DNA of 6,801 bases, from contig JBKQKS010000359.1 in NCBI GenBank assembly GCA_052147395.1, positions 1-6,801 on the forward strand, in the 5' to 3' direction. This document shows, piece by piece, positions 1-6,005 of the stretch. The notes under the pieces were generated by a model. It searched no databases. It worked only from the letters and a program-made list of their open reading frames with translations, and was not told the DNA's origin. The DNA is from Roseiarcus sp052147395 (GTDB taxonomy: Bacteria > Pseudomonadota > Alphaproteobacteria > Rhizobiales > Beijerinckiaceae). Within the stretch, counting starts at the first letter, position 1. Every line of letters starts with the position of its first letter. The translations under genes and the position numbers were made by a program.

Positions 1-220
1 AAGCACTACGGCGACGCACAAATACAAGCGGCGCCAGGGCGTGAGCGCGTCCGAGGGTTTTCAACGCGCAAGGCTGCTCGACCGATTCAGATGTTCTCGG
101 GCGTCCCTAAGTCCGACAGGCTGCTAGTCGTGCGGAACCGCGAGGGAAGGCCGATGCGGTTCCCGACCCCGTGTTCGGCGTGGCGGCAAGAGCGTAGGGC
201 GCGATGGCGGCGACACGCGA

Positions 221-239
221 GCTGCAGAATTTCTGCAGC
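221..239. repeat. 19-nt perfect odd palindrome
   Basis: The sequence is GCTGCAGAA-T-TTCTGCAGC: two 9-nt arms that are exact reverse complements around a single T. Its size and symmetry fit a dimeric regulator's operator, but no adjacent gene start is convincing, so any function is inference. It has no T-tract and is not a terminator. Confidence 0.45.
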
Positions 240-720
240 ACGGGCCGTGGGCTCATTTTCCCTTCGGACGCGTGACGCCTGCGCGCGCGCTTCATCCGAG
301 CCCCTCCGGTTGGCGTCGCCGAAGCCTTTACGTTTCGGGATTTGGGAACGGCGCTAATCGCGCATGTTCGCTGTGCAACATCGCCGCGAGCCTCGCGAGA
401 CTCAATGGCCCCGGGCCCGAATTTTGCCGTCGTCGAGCGACGCGACACGTCGCTCGGCGCCAGCCTCGACGAAAACGACCTGCGCGCGCGCGTTGCCAAA
501 CACGCGGTCTCGGGCCGAACGCCGCGCGAAAGGGGACTCCCCCGAACGCCACGCTCGGCCTCGAGATAGCTGCGCCAGCCTCGCGATCTCGTTCCTCGGC
601 CTCCCCGAAAATCAGTTCCCCGGCCCCGAAATGCCGCATCCCGCAAGCTTCAGAGCATCGCCCGAAAATTTGTCCGGTCACGAGCGCGGGCGTAAAGCGG
701 GATGGCGACACAGATGAACC

Positions 721-748
721 CGGCGGCGAAACGAGTATTCCGCCGCCG
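721..748 (-). terminator. GC-rich hairpin after the calpain gene (terminator-like)
   Basis: Read on the minus strand, the transcript leaving the protease gene meets this hairpin 10 nt after the stop codon. The stem has 8 perfect pairs (CGGCGGCG/CGCCGCCG) extended by G-U, A-U and A-U pairs, for 11 pairs closing a 6-nt loop TACTCG. No T-run follows, so it is not a canonical rho-independent terminator. It may instead stabilise the mRNA 3' end or assist another mode of termination. Confidence 0.4.
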
Positions 749-758
749 TTCGAGGCCC

Positions 759-2660
759 TCAGGCGATGGCCGCCACGCCGCCGGTCGTCGTCACCGTCTG
801 CAACGTCGTCACGCCCGCCAGGAACACGCCGTGGCTGAGATCGGCGCTGGAGGAAAGCCAGTCGCCGCCGCCGACGAAGGTCTGTTCCAGCGTCGCGCCG
901 TTGAGATTGATCGACAACAGATCGTGGGCGGCATTGAAGCTGGAGATCGTTTCGACGCCGCTCGACGCGCCGAGCGCATAGTCGACGGTCGTCGCTCCAG
1001 AGCCCAGCGCGATCGCGTCGTAGCCGCTCGACCCGAGGGCGAGGCCGGTCGCCGAACCGACGCCGGAGCCGGTCGATTTGAACCCGGTCACGGAGGCGGA
1101 GTCCGAGTCGCCGCCCATGTTGATCGTCGCCGCGGCTTTCAGCCCGGTCAATGTCAAGGCGTCGGCGCCGGATGTGCCGCTGACGGTGAGCGAGGTCAGC
1201 TTGCTGTCCGCAATGAGACCGGAGAGACCGGAATCGACATGCGCCACGGTGTCCGAGAACGAGAACGATTTGACCTGCGACATCGACTGCAGCCCTGCGG
1301 CCGCCATTACCGAGGCGCCGCTGACGGTGGTCGCCGTGCCGGCGTTATCGGCGGTGACCGTATCGCCGTCGGCGAGCAGCGTACTTAGTCCGACCTCGAA
1401 GGTCGTATCCCAGCTCTGCCCGCTGGCGACGCCCCAGGGGTTGCGGATCTCGAGCAGGCCGGTCGTCGCATCGTAGCCGTAGACCGACATGCAGTGATCG
1501 GCCACCAGAGTCGTCTTTCCCGAAGAATCTTTTGCGCTCGTGTATGAACTCAGGACCACGTCGCTGCCCACCAGCAAGTCGGCGGCAAGGGTCGAAAGCG
1601 CCGAGGTCGTGCTGACGCCGGAGGTCCCGGCGCCCGAGGTGAACGACTGATTGTAGACTTCCTTGTACCAGCTCGAGCCGATCGAGTAGAAGTCGGTGAT
1701 CGCCGACGCGCCGGTGATCTCTTCCAGCGCGAACTCCGGGGCGCCGCCGTTGCCGATGCTGGAGAACGAATTCGCGTCGCCGTAGCCGCCGCCGCATGTG
1801 ACGCCGCTCGCCTGCGCTTGCGCATAGGCCTGTTCGACGAGGCTCGCCCACAGGTTTGCATCGTGATTGAAGACAGCGCCGCCGTCAGCGAGCTGATTGT
1901 CGACGGTCACGTAGGTCGCGACGCCGTTGACGTAGAAGCGCACGCCGTAGGTATTGTTGCCGTTGTTGGTGATCATCGATTCGATCAGCGCGGCGTCCTG
2001 ATTGGCGACCTCCGCGAGCGAACCGAGCAGATAGCAGTCGCCGAGATCGCCCTGGTTGATGTCGGCCATCGTCGGGCCGCTCGAACCATAGAGCGGCGCG
2101 CTCACCGCCGAATAGGAAATCGTGAATGGTTTGGAGCCGGACATGCTGACTGTGTCCTGCGGCAGATCGGTCCCCTGGAACCACTTGCCGATCAGTTCGT
2201 CGAGCTTGGTCACGCTATAGCCTACCGCGAGGTTGCCGAGCGCGACCGACGAGGCGCCGCCGCCGGTCCAATACGCGTTGGCGGCATTGCCGTCGACGAA
2301 CGCGTTGACGATGTATTGCAGATAGCTCGAGGCGCCCATCGACCCCGTATTGCTCGCGATCGTCTTCAGATCGGCGAGCTGGCCGGTCGACAGCGTTGCA
2401 TGGGCCGACGAGAGTTCCGACGCGAGGTCCGTGAGCGCTTTCGTCATTTCGGCCTCGGTCAGCGCGCCGGAGCTGGCGAACGTCGTGAAGTCCGCGCGTA
2501 GCGCGGCGTCGGAGAGCCCGGTTATCCACGACGGCGCCGGCGATGCCGAAAGGACGGCGCCTGTGGGCAGGGGGGCGGCGAATACGGGTCCGAACGACAT
2601 ACCGAACGAAGAACTGGAATCGGAGTCGAAGTCGGAATTCAGAGTGGATTTCCAAGCCAT
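759..2660 (-). CDS. Calpain-like (C2 family) cysteine protease with RTX-like C-terminus
   Basis: This 633-aa protein is a likely calcium-activated or secreted cysteine endopeptidase. The catalytic Cys209 lies in DINQGDLGDCYLLGSLAEVA (residues 200-219), a textbook C2 active-site signature. His389 lies in DHCMSVYGYD and Asn407 in LEIRNPWG, so the triad is complete; I checked all three codons. The N-terminus (residues 9-19) is rich in Asp and Ser and has no signal peptide. Residues 50-170 form a helical pro-region of unknown role. From about 465 the chain is Gly/Ser/Thr/Asp-rich, with RTX-like strands (SGTSGADALTLTG near 494, SGYDAIALGSG near 545, then VETISSFNAAHDLLSINLNG at 569-588), as in type I-secreted proteins. 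Export by that route is inference; no transporter is in the window. The start ATG has GAGG six bases upstream (2667-2670). The gene stands alone, and I found no convincing promoter. Substrate unknown. Confidence 0.92.
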   Translation of the reverse strand: MAWKSTLNSDFDSDSSSSFGMSFGPVFAAPLPTGAVLSASPAPSWITGLSDAALRADFTTFASSGALTEAEMTKALTDLASELSSAHATLSTGQLADLKTIASNTGSMGASSYLQYIVNAFVDGNAANAYWTGGGASSVALGNLAVGYSVTKLDELIGKWFQGTDLPQDTVSMSGSKPFTISYSAVSAPLYGSSGPTMADINQGDLGDCYLLGSLAEVANQDAALIESMITNNGNNTYGVRFYVNGVATYVTVDNQLADGGAVFNHDANLWASLVEQAYAQAQASGVTCGGGYGDANSFSSIGNGGAPEFALEEITGASAITDFYSIGSSWYKEVYNQSFTSGAGTSGVSTTSALSTLAADLLVGSDVVLSSYTSAKDSSGKTTLVADHCMSVYGYDATTGLLEIRNPWGVASGQSWDTTFEVGLSTLLADGDTVTADNAGTATTVSGASVMAAAGLQSMSQVKSFSFSDTVAHVDSGLSGLIADSKLTSLTVSGTSGADALTLTGLKAAATINMGGDSDSASVTGFKSTGSGVGSATGLALGSSGYDAIALGSGATTVDYALGASSGVETISSFNAAHDLLSINLNGATLEQTFVGGGDWLSSSADLSHGVFLAGVTTLQTVTTTGGVAAIA

Positions 2661-2784
2661 GACGATCCTCGGGGTTCAGCTCGCGCCAACCCTTTCCCGG
2701 GCGGCGGCGTCGCTTTCAGGCGTGACGGCGCGGCGAAAAACGGCTCTGCGAACTCGCGGGAAACACGTCATGTATTGTGCTCGC

Positions 2785-2889
2785 GTCAGAGATGTTGCAT
2801 TCCGCCACTACGGCCTGTGGGAGTGCGAGAGCTCGAACTTGCGCGTACACTGCGCCCGAAAGCTGCCCGCGTTGATGCGGGCCCTTTTT
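2785..2889 (+). ncRNA. Candidate small structured RNA ending in a terminator
   Basis: The gap upstream of the protease gene contains a plus-strand terminator (2865-2889) with no credible gene before it. The preceding 80 bases are structured. TTGCATTC (2795-2802) pairs with GAGTGCGA (2821-2828) through two wobbles, stacked across a two-base bulge on CCAC (2805-2808)/GTGG (2817-2820) with an 8-nt loop. A second small stem, GCGC-N7-GCGC, follows near 2841-2855. A weak -10-like TATTGT at 2773-2778 would give a 5' end near 2785, but no good -35 is visible, so that end is a guess. I do not recognise a known RNA family; it lacks the hallmarks I know for SRP RNA or tmRNA. It could also be only the 3' end of a longer transcript. 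Confidence 0.35.
2865..2889 (+). terminator. Rho-independent terminator in the intergenic region
   Basis: A perfect 6-bp stem GCCCGC/GCGGGC closes a GTTGAT loop and is followed after CC by TTTTT. The T-run lies only on the plus-strand 3' side, so it terminates rightward transcription, away from the divergent protease gene. It has no protein-coding gene to serve, which is the main argument for a small RNA upstream. Confidence 0.6.
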
Positions 2890-3087
2890 GGCGCGACAGG
2901 TCCCAAAGGACCGGCAAGAAGATCGGACGAATTTTCTCCAATCGTCCAAACCATGGCCCTGAGGTAAAGACCGCGGCGACGCTCACGATCACATTCGCGG
3001 TAAGGCGACGCCGCAAAATAACTGAATCAAACTCGAGAAGGCTGCACGGAGCGGAAGGAATAGCCAGAAGGGACCAACGCCCTAGGT
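2890..3087. other. Intergenic stretch with two small hairpins
   Basis: No gene is visible. There are two short perfect stem-loops: GGTCC-CAAA-GGACC at 2899-2912, and GGACGA/TCGTCC at 2925-2947 with an 11-nt loop. Neither is followed by a T-run. They may be chance structures, or may extend the structured RNA region upstream if the terminator at 2865-2889 is read through. Confidence 0.35.
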
Positions 3088-3242
3088 CGTCTTGCCCGGG
3101 CTCGTCCCGGGCATCCACGTCGTTGTGCAATGCAATCGACTTGCCTGCTTTATCCCACCGTTCGTGCATGAATACATGGAAGTTCTGCAAAGCAAGGTTG
3201 CGCGGCGCCACATGGATGGCCGGGACGAGCCCGGCCATGACG
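3088..3242. repeat. Dispersed alphaproteobacterial palindromic repeat element
   Basis: Two 32-nt arms (3088-3119 and 3211-3242) are inverted copies with 28 of 32 positions matching. Both contain the core CCGGGCTCGTCCCGG or its complement. They flank a 91-nt unique centre that could only be a loop or spacer. The arms translate to the fragments MPGLVPGIHV and RDEPGHDG, which I know from many spurious short proteins predicted in rhizobial and related genomes. This marks a high-copy, MITE-like or intergenic mosaic repeat. It encodes no transposase and is not a real gene; the open frames crossing it should not be annotated. I do not assign a formal family name. Confidence 0.75.
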
Positions 3243-3352
3243 GAAAGGGCGCCCCGCCCCTTCCCTGGCTGATTGACGCCCCGGGCTGAGCGACCCTCTC
3301 TTGCAGCCCTTATTGTTCGGTGTCGCCTTATCTCATCTCTCATCCTGACTTT

Positions 3353-3373
3353 CGAGCTCATAGTTTTAGCTCG
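3353..3373. repeat. Small inverted repeat
   Basis: CGAGCT and AGCTCG flank a 9-nt loop (CATAGTTTT), extended by one outer T-A pair to a 7-bp stem. It lies about 90 bases before the transposase relic. It has no clear role and may be the end of a mobile element or chance. Confidence 0.25.
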
Positions 3374-3460
3374 ACAGGTTGAGCGCGGGAGCCGCAGCGG
3401 GGCCAAATTTCCGGGGAGGACGAGAGCGTCAGGGGCCAAGGAAAGCAATTCACGCCGTCA

Positions 3461-4160
3461 ATGGCGGGGAATCCGTCGGCTGCGCCGGAGGCGATGGCGT
3501 GGGCCGATTCGAGTGTTCTGGCGCGGCTGTTGCGCGCAGAGATCGAGGAGCAGTGGGCGAGAACCAGAAGCTGAAAGTGACGGTCGCCGAGCGCCGACCC
3601 GGGAGCGAGCAATTGAAGGAGGAAATCCGTCGACTAAAGCGCTTGCTGCCGCGCGCGTCGACCGACCCTTTGCCGATCGAGAAGACGAGCGACCGGTCGG
3701 AAACGCTGGCCGCGCCGACGGCGGGGCCGGGCGCGCGCCCTCTTCGACGAGGACGCGGCGTATCGAAGCTGAAGGTCGTCCGCGAGGCGCCGCGGATCGT
3801 CCCGCCGGGGGCGCTTCGTGAGGGGGATGAAGACATCGTCCCGCATGACGTCCTGTTCGGCCCGTTCGCGACCCGGTTTCGACGCGAACGCGAGGAGGCT
3901 GGACGGACGGACTGTCATGGCGGACACCCCTGAATACGTGATCGGCCCTACGGCCAGACATGCATCGTCCGGCTCGGATGTGAAAGTCTCACAGAAGATG
4001 GGGACCTGCGACGGATGGTGGCGCTTTCGAGCTGCGTCGGCGTCGCGCCTTCCGAGCGACAGGCCGTGCGGCTCATATCTGACAGGTCGGAAACTTTCGC
4101 GCCGGCGGCCGGCCAGGGTGCGAAACGGGGCTTCCCGGCCGGCCTTGCGGCGCGTTGGCC
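3461..4160 (+). pseudogene. Degraded transposase pseudogene with several frameshifts
   Basis: Successive pieces in shifting frames match, from memory, one transposase family common in alphaproteobacteria. The first piece (frame 2, from ATG 3461) reads LLRAEIEEQ and then meets TGA at 3572. A -1 shift near 3553 continues as ENQKLKVTVAE and EQLKEEIRRLKRLLPR, the coiled-coil N-terminal region. Frame 1 then gives VPPGALREGDEDIV followed by FRRERE (family pattern PPGSRFKGYEDF and YRRERW). Frame 2 gives DGRTVMADTPEYV near 3901-3942. Frame 1 resumes with MVALSSCVGVAPSERQAVRL at 4015-4074 (family pattern LVALLRSIGVAISKRQVVRL), spaced as expected. Homology fades after AGLAARW at about 4158, before the catalytic core, so the 3' part is missing or unrecognisable. 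At least three frame changes and an in-frame stop make it non-functional. I do not assign an IS family. The ends are approximate. Confidence 0.6.
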
Positions 4161-4440
4161 AGGGTCGGCCCGTTTGGACGAAGTCGCCGGCCGCATGTCG
4201 CCGCTATCCGCCGCCCTATTTCCCTCCCGCGGTCGCCGGGATCTTTCCTCGCCGTTGACGGAGGCCGGCGGCGCACCCGGCGGTGACCCCGGCGTAACCT
4301 TGGGAAAACTTGCGGCGTTTCCGAGGCGAGCGTACAGAATGTGGCGGCGCATGCCGCCACGGACGACCTAACGGGTCTCCGGCTCCACGTCCGTCACGTC
4401 CGACGAGCCGGCGGAATCGCAGCGCCGGCGCGAACGATGG
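4161..4440. other. Intergenic region upstream of the tagged-protein genes
   Basis: No coding sequence is recognised; this may include the decayed 3' part of the transposase relic. The one regular feature is a tandem pair of CACGTCCG octamers at 4386-4393 and 4395-4402 (9-base period), about 42 bases before the promoter-like TTGACT. That position would suit an activator site, but two copies of a short GC-rich word are weak evidence. Confidence 0.3.
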
Positions 4441-4444
4441 AGTG

Positions 4445-4473
4445 TTGACTTTCTATTAACATTGCGCCATGGT
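4445..4473 (+). promoter_or_regulatory. Promoter-like element upstream of the first tagged-protein gene
   Basis: A good -35 match, TTGACT (4445-4450), is followed 17 bases later by a poor -10 candidate, CATGGT (4468-4473). It would place transcription start roughly 80 bases before the ATG. The main support is that the same arrangement (TTGACT-N12-TGCGC-N-ATG-N-T) recurs upstream of the second tagged gene, with 19 of 29 positions identical overall. Alphaproteobacterial -10 boxes are often weak, so this fits a housekeeping promoter, but an overlapping regulator site is equally possible. Confidence 0.42.
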
Positions 4474-4560
4474 GGCGTTGCGCATTTCCGGATGTGCCGT
4501 TTGCGGTTGCCGTTGGGGGCAATTGCCGGTTGGAGTTGTTCGGTAACCAGGAGACTGCGG

Positions 4561-5067
4561 ATGTTTAAGAAGATTTTGCTTGCCGGCGCCGCCCTGGCGC
4601 TGACGATGTCGGTGGCTACAGCAACCACGTATTCCACAGGCGATCAGACTTTGGGTCCTACGTCGAACTTGACGTACACTAAAGTATTCACCAATGTGAT
4701 CGGTGGGACGTATGATTTGTTTTTCAAGTGGCGCGCGCTGTCATTGCCTGACGCCTCGAATACCGGGCAAACAGTGAGCTTCGCGCTGCTTGGTAGCGGC
4801 TCAAACAACATAATATGGGCGGATTCGGCAGCCTATTCTTCCCAGACAGACGGGGGAGGCCACGTTTTTGAAGGGGTGTTCACTTTGAGTGGCGGGTTGT
4901 ACAGCATCGACCTCGGCGTCGATTCTGGCCTCTTGGCGAAAGGTGTGAACGCCACCTTGAAGTCGACTCCGGTCCCCGGTCCGATTGCAGGGGCGGGATT
5001 GCCGGTGCTTGCGTTGTTGGCTGGCGTCTTCGCTTTTCGCCGTTTCAACGCTCTGAGCCGCGGCTGA
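4561..5067 (+). CDS. Exported protein with C-terminal VPGPIAGAGLP sorting-like tag (first of pair)
   Basis: This 168-aa protein has no recognised catalytic domain. An N-terminal signal peptide (MFKKILLAGAALAL, cut likely after the ATA at residues 19-21) is followed by about 115 residues of Gly/Ser/Thr-rich, beta-type sequence without cysteines. The tail has VPGPIAGAGLP at 138-148, a short hydrophobic segment and FRR at 159-161. That three-part layout (Pro/Gly motif, helix, basic end) is the plan of PEP-CTERM and related surface-sorting tags, so the protein is probably held in the membrane, then processed to the surface or matrix. I infer this; no exosortase gene is in the window. The start is fixed by AGGAG at 4549-4553, seven bases before ATG, and by the signal peptide; upstream in-frame starts are rejected. 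GC is low: two 60-base lines hand-counted at 52% and 47%, against about 73% for one line of the protease gene. Function unknown. Confidence 0.85.
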   Translation: MFKKILLAGAALALTMSVATATTYSTGDQTLGPTSNLTYTKVFTNVIGGTYDLFFKWRALSLPDASNTGQTVSFALLGSGSNNIIWADSAAYSSQTDGGGHVFEGVFTLSGGLYSIDLGVDSGLLAKGVNATLKSTPVPGPIAGAGLPVLALLAGVFAFRRFNALSRG

Positions 5068-5354
5068 ACGCCGCGCGCCGCTCGGAGGACGAGGCGCAAC
5101 GGGCGCGCGGGGTGCGGTCAAGGCGTCCCTGCGCAGGAAGCTGTGAGAACGGAGGTGTATTGCGCGCGTGAAGATCCGGACCTTGGTTGTCCGGTGGGCC
5201 GAACCCGCAGGGAGGGTTGGGTCGACGGCAGGGGCCGTAAGAAGGGAAATCGCGCGACGAGGGTTGGAGCCGCAGTCTGGCGAGCGTTCTTGGGCCGAGC
5301 GAGCGGATGCCTGCGCCGGGGCGCGTTATATCGCCGTGGGCAAAAAAATCCCGA
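5068..5354. other. Intergenic gap between the paired genes
   Basis: No gene is supported. Four bases after the first stop codon, 9-nt arms CCGCGCGCC (5071-5079) and GGCGCGCGG (5102-5110) are perfect inverted copies around a 22-nt loop. CCGGAC/GTCCGG at 5176-5194 closes a 7-nt loop. Neither has a T-run, so both are at best RNA-stabilising or rho-assisted 3' structures. The length of the gap and the separate promoter-like element argue against simple co-transcription of the two genes. Confidence 0.35.
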
Positions 5355-5383
5355 TTGACTCTTCGTTTCAAGTGCGCGATGTT
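5355..5383 (+). promoter_or_regulatory. Promoter-like element upstream of the second tagged-protein gene
   Basis: TTGACT (5355-5360) and, 17 bases on, GATGTT (5378-5383) match the element before the first tagged gene at the same internal spacing, including TGCGC (5373-5377). An A-run (5342-5348) sits just upstream of the -35, as in many bacterial promoters. The ATG lies 87 bases from the start of the motif, versus 116 in the first gene, so the motif is not merely part of one duplicated block carried at fixed distance. Confidence 0.45.
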
Positions 5384-5441
5384 ATCTCCTGTTAACCCTA
5401 GCGCGGCACTGGTCGCTGCGGGTTTTTCGGGGAGGCGGCGC

Positions 5442-5948
5442 ATGTTTAAGAGTCTGTTGATCGGGGGCGCTTTCGTCGCTGGGGTTGGTGCCTGGGGGCC
5501 GGCGTATGCCGACTTTGATACGGGCGTTTTGGCTAGCATCACGGACCTCACGGACACATATCAGGTTCTTTCGTCAGGTGGGGCGGCTACTGAGGTATTT
5601 ACATTTGCGTCGCTGGGTTTGGGAAGTTTGTATGGCGGGCCTCAGAGCCTTGAGCTCAAATTCAAGTTGAGTCCTGTGGGCGACCCGGGTGATGTAGTTT
5701 CGAGTGAATCCTATTCCTATCCTAAATACAAGAACGGTGACACGTATGTGTCGATTTTTCCCTCGCTGGCGGCAGGAAATTACAATCTTACAATAACCGC
5801 CGGATCGGACGTGGTTGCAAATTCTGTCGAATATAAGCTAACGGGCAATGTGAGCGCGGTTCCAGGCCCGATTGCGGGCGCCGGTCTTCCTGCTCTCTTG
5901 GGTTTGCTCGGATTCGGCGCCTGGGCGCGGCGCAAGAGGGTTGCCTGA
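5442..5948 (+). CDS. Exported protein with C-terminal VPGPIAGAGLP sorting-like tag (second of pair)
   Basis: This 168-aa protein is exactly as long as its upstream neighbour and has the same plan. It has a signal peptide (MFKSLLIGGAFVAG, cut likely after AYA at 21-23), an acidic, beta-rich mature region opening DFDTGVLASITDLTDTY, then VPGPIAGAGLP at 140-150, a hydrophobic run (ALLGLLGFGAW) and ARRKR. The two proteins differ through most of the mature part. They align at FTLSGGLYSIDLG versus FPSLAAGNYNLTI, with the Tyr at residue 114 in both, and at the tag, so they are probably diverged paralogues. The tag suggests envelope sorting; the role is unknown and no catalytic motif is visible. GGAGG (5431-5435) lies six bases before the ATG and decides the start. 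A hand count of 5701-5760 gives 40% GC, well below the flanks. A terminator follows closely. Confidence 0.85.
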   Translation: MFKSLLIGGAFVAGVGAWGPAYADFDTGVLASITDLTDTYQVLSSGGAATEVFTFASLGLGSLYGGPQSLELKFKLSPVGDPGDVVSSESYSYPKYKNGDTYVSIFPSLAAGNYNLTITAGSDVVANSVEYKLTGNVSAVPGPIAGAGLPALLGLLGFGAWARRKRVA

Positions 5949-5971
5949 TAGTCCGGCCAGAGGTAGCGAAC

Positions 5972-6005
5972 TGAGGGTGCCTGAATTGGCGCCCTTGTCG
6001 TTTTT
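5972..6005 (+). terminator. Rho-independent terminator after the second tagged gene
   Basis: The stem GGGTGCC (5975-5981)/GGCGCCC (5988-5994) contains one G-U pair and closes a TGAATT loop. It is extended outward by an A-T pair and wobble pairs. The downstream sequence TTGTCGTTTTT supplies an imperfect T-tract. It begins 24 bases after the stop codon on the same strand, the expected place for the end of this transcript. Confidence 0.62.

Larger units (their letters stand above)
1..758. other. Gene-poor region, no supportable coding sequence
   Basis: Several overlapping open frames run through this stretch on both strands. All are rich in Arg, Ala, Pro and Ser, have no recognisable domain, and look like products of high GC content. 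The first 357 bases are open in frame 1 from the window edge, so the tail of an upstream gene cannot be excluded, but the translation shows no family resemblance. The only structures I can support are the palindrome at 221-239 and the hairpin at 721-748. Confidence 0.55.

Noticed and set aside
702..1388. Long plus-strand open frame opposite the protease gene
   Set aside because: It is antisense to a well-supported coding sequence, is Arg/Gly-rich, and has no motif. It is a GC-driven shadow, as is the frame at 1818-2501.
3092..3289. Short open frame starting MPGLVPGIHVV
   Set aside because: It is a translation of the palindromic repeat arms, a well-known source of spurious protein predictions.
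3691..4113. Apparent direct repeat encoding SDRSET twice (near 3691 and 4081)
   Set aside because: Identity is limited to about 14 bases. Both copies fall inside the transposase relic at unrelated family positions, so this is coincidence.
5176..5194. CCGGAC/GTCCGG hairpin as terminator of the first tagged gene
   Set aside because: It has a short stem, no T-run, and lies more than 100 bases after the stop codon.
5401..5420. Possible sigma-54 promoter (GGCAC...GC) before the second tagged gene
   Set aside because: The GG-to-GC spacing is off by one, and it would lie only about 10-20 bases from the ribosome binding site.
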